Below, one piece after another: positions 56,514 through 62,962 of a stretch of DNA of 64,000 nt. Position numbers and translations under genes: made by a program. The stretch lies in contig NZ_MKXO01000001.1 in NCBI RefSeq assembly GCF_001766415.1, positions 248,001 to 312,000 on the forward strand. The letters run 5' to 3'. Position 1 is the first letter of the stretch. Every line of letters starts with the position of its first letter. Source of the stretch: Exiguobacterium aurantiacum. GTDB taxonomy: Bacteria; Bacillota; Bacilli; Exiguobacteriales; Exiguobacteriaceae. The notes under the pieces are model-generated. The model was not told the origin of the DNA. It made no database searches and saw only the letters and a list, made by a program, of their open reading frames with translations.

Positions 56514-57362
56514 GTGCACCAGCTGATCGAAGAGGCTTTACGCTTTGCGGCCGTCCGTCATGACGGACAGTTTCGCAAAGGGACGAACATTCCGTATGTG
56601 ACCCACCCGGTCGCCGTCTCGATGTTGCTCGTCGAAGACCGGCAGCCGATTCCGGTCGTAGCGGCCGGACTGCTTCATGACTTACTAGAAGACACGCTGA
56701 CGACGGCCGAGGAGATTGAACAGGAGTTCGGACGAGAAGTCGCCCGGTTAGTCCAAGCCGTTTCGGAACCGGGGAAGCATCACTCGTGGGAAGAACGTAA
56801 GCGGATGACGATTCAGAAAGTGCACACGCTCCAGTATGATGAAGTCGCGCTTCTAGCGGCAGACAAGTTACATAATCTGCGCTCGATCCGACTCGACATT
56901 GAGCGTGAAGGAAAGCAGGTATGGGGACGATTCAAGCGGCCGCTTCGTGATCAGTCTTGGTACTATCATGAGCTGCTCCACGAGCTTCAGCCTTTCAGTC
57001 AGACGACGAGTTTGATCGATGAATTTGAGATCGAGTTGAATTTGCTGTTCTACGGTGTCGAAGAAGACCGTGACGAGAAGTTGAACAAACTGTTCGATGT
57101 GATCGGGCATGGGTTCCACGAAGACGATTGGCTCCAAGAGTCGTCGACGCTTTGTCAAACTGCTTACGAGTTGAACGAGTCGATGCGGGAAGGCTATCGT
57201 CACGGCTCTGAAGCGGAAAGGCTTGAACTCGAAACGCTGAAAGATCAACTGCAAGACAGCGGTCTTAGACAAGACTTGTCAATTCCCGTCTTGCAAGCAA
57301 TCAACGAATTATCTTACCGGGCCGCGCTCCGGTCTGAGGACGTCATCACGTTGTTGAAGTGA
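56514..57362 (+). CDS. HD-domain protein resembling the (p)ppGpp hydrolase domain of RelA/SpoT
   Basis: A 282-residue protein. The first 130 residues match the alarmone hydrolase domain: RHDGQFRKGTNIPYVTHPV (metal His), AAGLLHDLLEDT (the HD motif, with E-D following) and AADKLHNLRSI. There is no synthetase, TGS or ACT domain; instead an unfamiliar helical C-terminal half follows. It could be a small alarmone hydrolase or another HD phosphohydrolase. GTG 56514 follows AGGGGGAAG. It stands alone between the SDR and the manganese riboswitch. Confidence 0.83.
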   Translation: MHQLIEEALRFAAVRHDGQFRKGTNIPYVTHPVAVSMLLVEDRQPIPVVAAGLLHDLLEDTLTTAEEIEQEFGREVARLVQAVSEPGKHHSWEERKRMTIQKVHTLQYDEVALLAADKLHNLRSIRLDIEREGKQVWGRFKRPLRDQSWYYHELLHELQPFSQTTSLIDEFEIELNLLFYGVEEDRDEKLNKLFDVIGHGFHEDDWLQESSTLCQTAYELNESMREGYRHGSEAERLELETLKDQLQDSGLRQDLSIPVLQAINELSYRAALRSEDVITLLK

Positions 57363-57367
57363 AATGA

Positions 57368-57396
57368 TTGTCAAGTGACCTTGAACGTGTTATATT
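57368..57396 (+). promoter_or_regulatory. Promoter of the riboswitch-exchanger transcript
   Basis: TTGTCA at 57368-57373, a 17-base spacer and TATATT at 57391-57396, just ahead of the manganese riboswitch. Confidence 0.75.
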
Positions 57397-57404
57397 CGTC
57401 ATGA

Positions 57405-57546
57405 ACATGAGAAGGGGAGTAGCGACCACGAACGTGGTCGATGGGTCGTCATTACGGTGCGTATGCACTCGGTCCATCGAGCTTCTTACCAAGTCCGCAA
57501 GACCTTTTTATGGATGCGTTTTCGGCGTCCATAAAAAGGTCTTTTT
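57405..57546 (+). promoter_or_regulatory. Manganese (yybP-ykoY) riboswitch with terminator
   Basis: The aptamer carries AAGGGGAGTAGC (57412-57423), GGGTCGTCATTACGG (57443-57457) and GCAAGACCTT (57497-57506), the conserved loops and closing strand of the yybP-ykoY family. The 3-prime strand GACCTTTTTATGGA (about 57501-57514) can instead pair with TCCATAAAAAGGTC (about 57527-57540) followed by TTTTT, an intrinsic terminator. Mn2+ binding should hold the aptamer closing helix, block the terminator and turn the exchanger gene on. Confidence 0.9.
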
Positions 57547-57575
57547 GAATTCATGAAAAGGGGAGAAAAATTTAC

Positions 57576-58565
57576 ATGGTATTTATTTACTTTATTTTGG
57601 CCGCTGCGATTACAGTGTATGCTGCCATAAAATTATCGACGTACGCTGATGTCATCAGTGAGAAGTCGACGATGAGCGGGATGCTCGTCGGGACGGTCTT
57701 GCTTGCAGGTGCGACGTCACTTCCGGAAGTGACGACGAGCGTATCCGCCGTCTTGATCAACAACCCGGATATCGCGATCGGGAACATGCTCGGTTCGAAC
57801 TTGTTCAACATCTTCATTTTGGCGATGTTCGATCTATTTTATCGTCAAAAGCGACTGTTCAATGACGCGAGTCGAGACCACCTATATACGGCCAGTCTCG
57901 GATTGATGTTGACGCTCGTCACGATGATCGCGCTCATCGTCCGGATTGATTATACGGTACTAGGAATTGGCATTGACGCGATATTAATTGCCGTCTTGTA
58001 TGCGATTGGGATTTACTACATCGGCAAGCGGCCTCAAGAACCGACGGCCGAACGAGAAGTCGAGCAAGAAGTCGGTGCGAGCGTGACTGATACGATTTCA
58101 GTGAAACAAGCCGGCGTCGGGTTCGTTATCGCGGCACTCGTCATCATGGCGGCCGGGACGGCGCTGTCGATCACGGGTGACCAGATTGCTGTCGTCACTG
58201 GGCTCGGTTCAAGCTTCGTCGGTAGTTTCTTGATTGCGGCGTCGACGTCGCTGCCTGAAGCGGTCGCGGTATTCGTCGCCTTGAAACTCGGTAACGTCAA
58301 CTTGGCGTTCGGCTCGATCCTAGGGAGCAACATCTTCAACATGCTCATCATCGCCATGTCGGACGTATTTTATCAGAACGGGTCGATTTTAGCGGATGTG
58401 TCGGCATCACACTTGGTCACGGCGATCGGGATCACGATTCTGTCGATCTTGGTCATGTACAGCGTCCTTCGCAAAGACGTGACATCGAAAGTCAGATACG
58501 CCCTTCCTTCGATTCTCGTCGTCTTCGTCTACGCCGTTTCTTCATATCTCATCTTTACCGGATGA
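57576..58565 (+). CDS. Sodium/calcium-exchanger (CaCA) family protein, probable Mn2+/cation efflux
   Basis: A 329-residue membrane protein with ten predicted helices in two inverted halves. The alpha repeats are GATSLPEVTTSVSAVLINNP plus GNMLGSNLFNI, and ASTSLPEAVAVFVALKL plus GSILGSNIFNM. Family members exchange Ca2+ for H+ or Na+; control by a manganese riboswitch points to Mn2+ export here. AAAGGGGAG is 10 bases before ATG 57576. Monocistronic with a strong terminator. Confidence 0.92.
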   Translation: MVFIYFILAAAITVYAAIKLSTYADVISEKSTMSGMLVGTVLLAGATSLPEVTTSVSAVLINNPDIAIGNMLGSNLFNIFILAMFDLFYRQKRLFNDASRDHLYTASLGLMLTLVTMIALIVRIDYTVLGIGIDAILIAVLYAIGIYYIGKRPQEPTAEREVEQEVGASVTDTISVKQAGVGFVIAALVIMAAGTALSITGDQIAVVTGLGSSFVGSFLIAASTSLPEAVAVFVALKLGNVNLAFGSILGSNIFNMLIIAMSDVFYQNGSILADVSASHLVTAIGITILSILVMYSVLRKDVTSKVRYALPSILVVFVYAVSSYLIFTG

Positions 58566-58585
58566 ATCATCAGCTCGTCTGTTTG

Positions 58586-58616
58586 ACGTGATGGCGCGAA
58601 GCCATCACGTTTTTTT
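58586..58616 (+). terminator. Terminator of the exchanger gene
   Basis: ACGTGATGGC and GCCATCACGT around five bases, then TTTTTT. Confidence 0.92.
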
Positions 58617-58675
58617 CTTGTCTCGGTATCACTTTCGTCTGACTGGGGTATAAGAGGAAAGAAGGAGGGGTGGCG

Positions 58676-59737
58676 ATGCAAATGCATGCCGTGGAACGTT
58701 TAGACGACTATGTCGTATTGATACCGGCCTATAACCCTGATCAAGCGCTCGTCACACTGGTCCAGGAGTTGAAACAAACAGGATTTGTCCATATCGTCGT
58801 CGTCAACGACGGTAGTGGCGACACGTGCCGCGTCGTGTTCGATGACGTAAAGGCAGACGTCTCCGCTGTGCTCGAGCATGAACAAAATGCCGGTAAAGGC
58901 GCAGCGCTAAAGACCGGGCTCCGTCACATCGTCGACGCGTACCCGGAGACGACCGGCGTGATCACCGTCGACGCGGACGGACAACATCTGCCGGCGGACG
59001 TCCGTAACCTGTACGATGAAGGGGTAAAGTGGCCGCATCATCTGATCATGGGTTGTCGTGATTTCTCGTCGCCTGCGATTCCGTTCCGGAGCCGGTTCGG
59101 CAATCAAATGACGAGATTTGTCATGTTGCTCGGCAGCGGTCTCCGTCTGAACGACACACAGACTGGACTGCGGGCGATTCCGCTCCGCTATGCCAAGCAA
59201 CTGATCGATATTCCGGGCAACCGCTATGAGTTCGAGATGAACATGTTGACGTTCACGAAACGATTGCAAGTACCGATCCATCAAACACCGATCGAAACGG
59301 TATACGTTGACGAGAACGCGTCTTCACATTTTCGTCCAGTCATCGATTCGATTCTCATTTATCGAATGTTTTTGGCCTATTCCTTATCATCAGTCGCTTC
59401 ATTCTTAATGGACATCGGCGTCTACGCGTTGTTGATCTTCTTATTGAATCCATGGTTCGAATCAGTCCATGTCATCGTGGCGACGGTTTTGGCGCGCATC
59501 GTGTCTTCGTTATTTAATTATTACGTCAACCGGAAAGTCGTCTTCAAATCGAAAGCGAAGCGCTCGATGTTGAAATACTTTGGGCTGGTCGCTGTGCAGA
59601 TGGCGCTGTCGGCGAGTCTCGTCTACGTGTTGTTCCTGCTGTTCCGGGACGGCGAGGTCATCCTCAAGGTCGCCGTCGACAGTGTATTGTTCGTATTGAG
59701 TTACTACGTCCAAAAGAGATGGATCTTCAAACGCTAA
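58676..59737 (+). CDS. Glycosyltransferase family 2 fused to a GtrA-like membrane domain
   Basis: A 353-residue fusion. Residues 10-220 are a GT-A-fold family 2 domain like dolichyl- or undecaprenyl-phosphate sugar synthases: LIPAYNPDQ, VVNDGSGD, AGKGAALKTG, the metal motif VDADGQH, and a product-side QTGLRAIP. Residues about 230-353 form a four-helix GtrA domain (SVASFLMDIGVYALLIF, FNYYVNRKVVFKSK, YYVQKRWIFKR). It probably makes and flips a lipid-phosphate sugar for cell-wall polymer decoration. ATG 58676 is 7 bases after AAGGAGG; GTG 58670 lies too close. Single gene. Confidence 0.92.
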   Translation: MQMHAVERLDDYVVLIPAYNPDQALVTLVQELKQTGFVHIVVVNDGSGDTCRVVFDDVKADVSAVLEHEQNAGKGAALKTGLRHIVDAYPETTGVITVDADGQHLPADVRNLYDEGVKWPHHLIMGCRDFSSPAIPFRSRFGNQMTRFVMLLGSGLRLNDTQTGLRAIPLRYAKQLIDIPGNRYEFEMNMLTFTKRLQVPIHQTPIETVYVDENASSHFRPVIDSILIYRMFLAYSLSSVASFLMDIGVYALLIFLLNPWFESVHVIVATVLARIVSSLFNYYVNRKVVFKSKAKRSMLKYFGLVAVQMALSASLVYVLFLLFRDGEVILKVAVDSVLFVLSYYVQKRWIFKR

Positions 59738-59763
59738 AAGGCCCGACAGCTGTCGGGCCTTTT
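59736..59763. terminator. Perfect bidirectional hairpin terminator
   Basis: AAAAGGCCCGACAG and its exact complement are adjacent; it serves the fusion gene and the convergent exonuclease gene. Confidence 0.88.
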
Positions 59764-59764
59764 G

Positions 59765-60331
59765 TCAATAAGCGAGCGTTCCGAGTTTGACCGACGTGTA
59801 GCGGTGCAACTCGCGCACGTCGGCGATCCCGGTCTTGATCATCATGTCGCGCATGAGCAGGGCGCAGACGCGGGCGTCCTCGGCGGCATCGTGGTGGATG
59901 AACGGGACGTTCAAATGCTCGGCCATCGTGTTCAACTTATGGTTCGGTAGCCCCGGGTATAGCTTGCGGGACAACTTGACGGTGCAACCGTATTCAATCG
60001 TCGGGAAAGTGAACAAGTCGTACTTGGCGATCGCTTTACGGAGCGCGCCCATGTCAAACGCGGCGTTATGGGCTATGACGACGTCGACGGCGTTCAGTGT
60101 CGGATAGAGCTGTTCGAGCACTTCGGGCAATGCCGGGGCGTCCCAGACGTCGCTCGGGCGAATTCCGTGGACGCGAATATTGCCTTGGTCAAAGTCTTCC
60201 TCAGGATTGACGAGCAATTGGTTCGTCTCGACGACTTCACCGTCCGTCAGTAAACTCCAACCGACAGAGCAGATGCTCCGACTGTCGCGATTGGCCGTCT
60301 CGACGTCGATTGCTAGAATAGAATGTGGCAT
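59765..60331 (-). CDS. DnaQ-type 3-prime to 5-prime exonuclease (DEDDh)
   Basis: A 188-residue exonuclease of the DEDDh class. ExoI is ILAIDVETANRDSRSICSVG with Asp/Glu, ExoII VVIAHNAAFDMGALRKAI, and ExoIII HHDAAEDARVCALLM with His and Asp. It resembles PolC-epsilon-like proofreading domains but stands alone, so it may act in repair or RNA turnover. AGAGGAAC precedes ATG 60331; the open frame upstream lacks a start signal. Single gene. Confidence 0.92.
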   Translation of the reverse strand: MPHSILAIDVETANRDSRSICSVGWSLLTDGEVVETNQLLVNPEEDFDQGNIRVHGIRPSDVWDAPALPEVLEQLYPTLNAVDVVIAHNAAFDMGALRKAIAKYDLFTFPTIEYGCTVKLSRKLYPGLPNHKLNTMAEHLNVPFIHHDAAEDARVCALLMRDMMIKTGIADVRELHRYTSVKLGTLAY

Positions 60332-60362
60332 AAAAGTTCCTCTCTTCGTTAAAAATCTGTAC

Positions 60363-60388
60363 AAAAAAAGTCTAACACAAGGTTAGAC
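60363..60388 (-). terminator. Terminator of the Cys-rich protein gene
   Basis: GTCTAAC and GTTAGAC around five bases; the minus strand continues with seven Ts. Confidence 0.88.
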
Positions 60389-60398
60389 GGGAAAGCGA

Positions 60399-60731
60399 TC
60401 ATGCGGCCGAGAGGTGCCGGCACGCCTCGGCGCAGCGCGAGCAAGCCTCAGAGCAACGTTGGCAATGGTCATACAAGTGACGCCCGCATTCGACGGCACA
60501 CGTATTACACACTTGCGCACAGAGAGCCGCGATCGGTCTTGTGAACGCCGAGTCGGTTTCGAGCGCGTTCAAGGTGAGTGTGGCGACTTCGGAACATTCT
60601 TTCGTCAACCGAATGCATTCCGACACCATCAGTAAATCTTCTTCTTGTAAACATTTCGAGAAGCAATGGTTGCTCGCCCGGATACAATCGATCACGGCCA
60701 AAATCGTCTCTTCGACAGAGGCTCGGTTCAT
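60399..60731 (-). CDS. Cys-rich four-helix protein, copper-storage (Csp/YhjQ) type
   Basis: A 110-residue protein with 14 cysteines spaced along predicted helices (CIRASNHCFSKC, CIRLTKEC, CAQVCNTCAVEC, CQRCSEACSRCAEAC) and a few His residues. This is the pattern of four-helix copper-storage proteins, which line a helix bundle with Cys and hold many Cu(I) ions. No signal peptide is visible, so it would be the cytosolic form. No CsoR, CopA or CopZ gene adjoins. GGGGGA precedes the ATG at 60731. Confidence 0.88.
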   Translation of the reverse strand: MNRASVEETILAVIDCIRASNHCFSKCLQEEDLLMVSECIRLTKECSEVATLTLNALETDSAFTRPIAALCAQVCNTCAVECGRHLYDHCQRCSEACSRCAEACRHLSAA

Positions 60732-60807
60732 TGGAAGTCCCCCTTAAGATAAATGATGTCTTACAATCATTACCCGGTTCGTGTCGACTTAAACCGAGGC
60801 GGGGACA

Positions 60808-60841
60808 CAAAAAAGCCGGCCCACATCAGTGGACCGACTTA
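60808..60841 (-). terminator. Terminator of the tRNA-Ala gene
   Basis: AAGTCGGTCCAC and TGTGGGCCGGCTT form a stem with G-T pairs on the minus strand, followed by TTTT. Confidence 0.8.
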
Positions 60842-60846
60842 AGGAA

Positions 60847-60919
60847 TGGAGCATAGCGGGCTCGAACCGCTGACCTCCACGCTGCCAGCGTGGCGCTCTC
60901 CCAGCTGAGCTAATGCCCC
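60847..60919 (-). tRNA. tRNA-Ala(GGC)
   Basis: A 73-base tRNA on the minus strand. The acceptor arm GGGGCAT/ATGCTCC contains the G3-U70 pair that marks alanine tRNAs. The D arm is GCTC/GAGC, the anticodon arm CCACG/CGTGG with loop CTGGCAG (anticodon GGC), and the T arm AGCGG/CCGCT with TTCGAGC. The discriminator is A and CCA is not encoded. Solitary tRNA gene with its own terminator. Confidence 0.97.
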
Positions 60920-61063
60920 GTTGGAGATTATTATATCATTCTAATAAATGATTTGGCAATAAGAAAAACGAAAGAACTTTGAAAATCATTTTTTTGAAGT
61001 TTAATGAGCGCTAGAGCCGGGAAGAATAGACAGAATGTTATATTAAGAAAGCAGGTGCAACGT

Positions 61064-61927
61064 ATGGAGATGATTTTGCTAGCGCTACTGCCCGCACTCA
61101 TGTGGGGGAGTATCCCGCTGATCGTATCTATTGTCGGCGGCAAGCCGATTCAACAATTGATCGGCACGACGATCGGCGCGATGGTGATGGCGGTTGTCAT
61201 CGCGCTCGTCTTCAAACCAGAGTTCACGACGCTCGCGATCGTGACTGGTTTCATTTCGGGTGTGTTCTGGGCGCTCGGACAATACCTTCAGTTCCAGTCG
61301 TTCCAAATTTTAAGCGTCTCGAAAGCGATGCCGATCAGTACAGGGATGCAGCTTGTCGGGACGTCACTGTTCGGGGTCATCGTCCTTGGGGACTGGAAGA
61401 CATCGACCGAGCTATGGCTCGGCTTCTCGGCCCTCGTCTTGATCATCATCGGGGCCGTCATGACGTCATATCAACAAAATAAAGAGTCTGACAGCAGTAG
61501 TGCTTTGAAAAAAGGGCTACTCGTGCTCCTCGTTTCGAGCATCGGTTACGTGACGTACGCCGTCCTGACCAACTACTTTGAGGTCGATGGCATCACCGCC
61601 ATCTTGCCACAGTCACTCGGGATGTTCATCGCCGCGCTCTTGTTCAGTCTTCGTGAAAAAGATGTGAAAAAGTTTGATCCGAAGACGTTCAAGAACATCT
61701 TCGCCGGGCTTGCCTGGGGCATCGGGAACTTCGGATTGTTCGTCTCGAGCGGAGAAGTCGGCATCGCAACGTCGTTCGCACTGTCTCAATTGAACGTCGT
61801 CGTGGCGACACTCGGTGGTATTTACTTGTTAAAAGAAGAAAAGACGTCGAAAGAACGTGTCTTCGTCTTTATGGGGATCGGTCTGATCGTGGTCGCTGGA
61901 TTCATGCTCGGGCTCGCCAAGAGCTAA
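61064..61927 (+). CDS. GRP-type sugar transporter (GlcU/RbsU family)
   Basis: A 287-residue membrane protein with ten helices in two five-helix halves, as in the drug/metabolite superfamily. Motifs MWGSIPLIVSIVGGKPIQQ, FWALGQYLQFQSFQILSVSKAMPISTGMQL, in pieces, and AWGIGNFGLFVSSGEVGIA are those of the glucose/ribose uptake proteins GlcU and RbsU. Proton-coupled sugar import is expected; the sugar is not certain. GCAGGTG precedes ATG 61064; the frame is open 60 bases upstream without a site. Confidence 0.92.
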   Translation: MEMILLALLPALMWGSIPLIVSIVGGKPIQQLIGTTIGAMVMAVVIALVFKPEFTTLAIVTGFISGVFWALGQYLQFQSFQILSVSKAMPISTGMQLVGTSLFGVIVLGDWKTSTELWLGFSALVLIIIGAVMTSYQQNKESDSSSALKKGLLVLLVSSIGYVTYAVLTNYFEVDGITAILPQSLGMFIAALLFSLREKDVKKFDPKTFKNIFAGLAWGIGNFGLFVSSGEVGIATSFALSQLNVVVATLGGIYLLKEEKTSKERVFVFMGIGLIVVAGFMLGLAKS

Positions 61928-61957
61928 AAAAACGACGGGCATGAGGCCCGTCGTTGT
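61926..61957. terminator. Bidirectional terminator (mainly for msrA)
   Basis: AACGACGGGC and GCCCGTCGTT around five bases; on the minus strand it is followed by TTTTTT. Confidence 0.85.
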
Positions 61958-62475
61958 CAGCTTGTCCACGTTTGGTCGATGAACTCGTCACGGCCAGATT
62001 GTTTCCGGTCCGCTTTATAGTGGGCCGGATTTTTTTTATGATAATCTTGATGATAGTCTTCGGCCGGGTAAAAGACGTCAGCCGCTAAGATTTTCGTGAC
62101 GATCGGTTGTTTGAATCGTCCGCTCGCGGCGAGTTCGTCGCGGCTCTGTTCTGCTTTCACGCGTTGTTCTTCCGTATGATAGAAGATGGCGGGCGCATAT
62201 TGTTGCCCGCGGTCTTGGAACTGGCCGCCGTCGTCGGTCGGATCGGTCTGAATCCAATACAGTTCGAGCAGGCGCTCATATGTGAATTGAGCCGGATCGA
62301 ACGTGATCTCGACGACCTCGTAATGACCGCTCGTGCCTGTCTTGACGTCTTTATACGTCGGATTGTCGACGTGCCCGCCTGTATAACCGGATACGATGCC
62401 TTCGATGCCTGGCTGTTCCTCGAACGGTGTCACCATGCACCAAAAACAGCCGCCTGCGAATGTAGCTTTTTCCAA
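61957..62475 (-). CDS. msrA: Peptide methionine sulfoxide reductase MsrA
   Basis: A 172-residue enzyme reducing methionine-S-sulfoxide in proteins and free methionine. The catalytic motif GGCFWC is at residues 8-13. [27 protein letters not shown] and [14 protein letters not shown] are the conserved substrate-site segments. The start is TTG 62475, with AAGGGGGA about 7 bases upstream. A SAM-I riboswitch with terminator precedes it, so expression should rise when SAM or methionine is low. No msrB domain or gene is adjacent. Confidence 0.96.
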   Translation of the reverse strand: MEKATFAGGCFWCMVTPFEEQPGIEGIVSGYTGGHVDNPTYKDVKTGTSGHYEVVEITFDPAQFTYERLLELYWIQTDPTDDGGQFQDRGQQYAPAIFYHTEEQRVKAEQSRDELAASGRFKQPIVTKILAADVFYPAEDYHQDYHKKNPAHYKADRKQSGRDEFIDQTWTS

Positions 62476-62500
62476 AAAAAATCCCCCTTGTGTTCATTCC

Positions 62501-62640
62501 AAAAAAAGCGCCCATGTCATCGACATGAGCGTTTTGTCATATCGTCCAAGGCGATGCCTTGCTGGAAGTAGCACCTTGCCGAAGCAGGTTGCTGTGAAGT
62601 CATAGAGCCAGGTCTCTCGTTCACTCAAGATATCGATATG
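62501..62640 (-). promoter_or_regulatory. SAM-I (S-box) riboswitch with terminator, upstream of msrA
   Basis: On the minus strand, reading from 62640, a closing helix CATATCG/CGATATG (62640-62634 and 62544-62538) encloses GAGAGACCTGGCTC, CACAGCAACC and AAGGTGCTACTTCCAGCAA, the conserved parts of the SAM-I aptamer. A terminator follows (62536-62501): ACGCTCATGTCGATGACATGGGCG in pieces, with a T7 run. SAM binding should allow the terminator to form and shut off msrA. Confidence 0.92.
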
Positions 62641-62680
62641 TAGTTGGTGACAGCATCATATCATCTGTCTCGTTTAAACG

Positions 62681-62842
62681 TCAACGATTTGGTGTGCGCC
62701 GAAGTTGAAATAGCGTGGCACCAACAATCAAGATAATGAGGGCAATGGACGCAGGGAATGCCCACGGCAAATCATCCCCGAACAATTGTAGAAAGAACAG
62801 GGCGAACACGGAGAGTAAAACAAGGATGTAAGAGCGGGACAT
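62681..62842 (-). CDS. Small membrane protein (53 aa), uncharacterised
   Basis: A 53-residue protein with two hydrophobic segments (YILVLLSVFALFFLQLFG and FPASIALIILIVGATLF) joined by a short DDLPWA loop and a basic tail. GGAGG stands 5 bases before ATG 62842. No family recognised. It lies just upstream of the SAM riboswitch on the same strand, and there is no clear terminator between them. Confidence 0.65.
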   Translation of the reverse strand: MSRSYILVLLSVFALFFLQLFGDDLPWAFPASIALIILIVGATLFQLRRTPNR

Positions 62843-62962
62843 GGCTACCTCCAATAACGTTTCTTCTAGTGTATCAAGTTGCACATCCAATGGCGATAAA
62901 AAGAAGGGGATTCGATGCATTAAGCGAATACCGAATAACATTGCCTATAAGGAGGGAATTGG

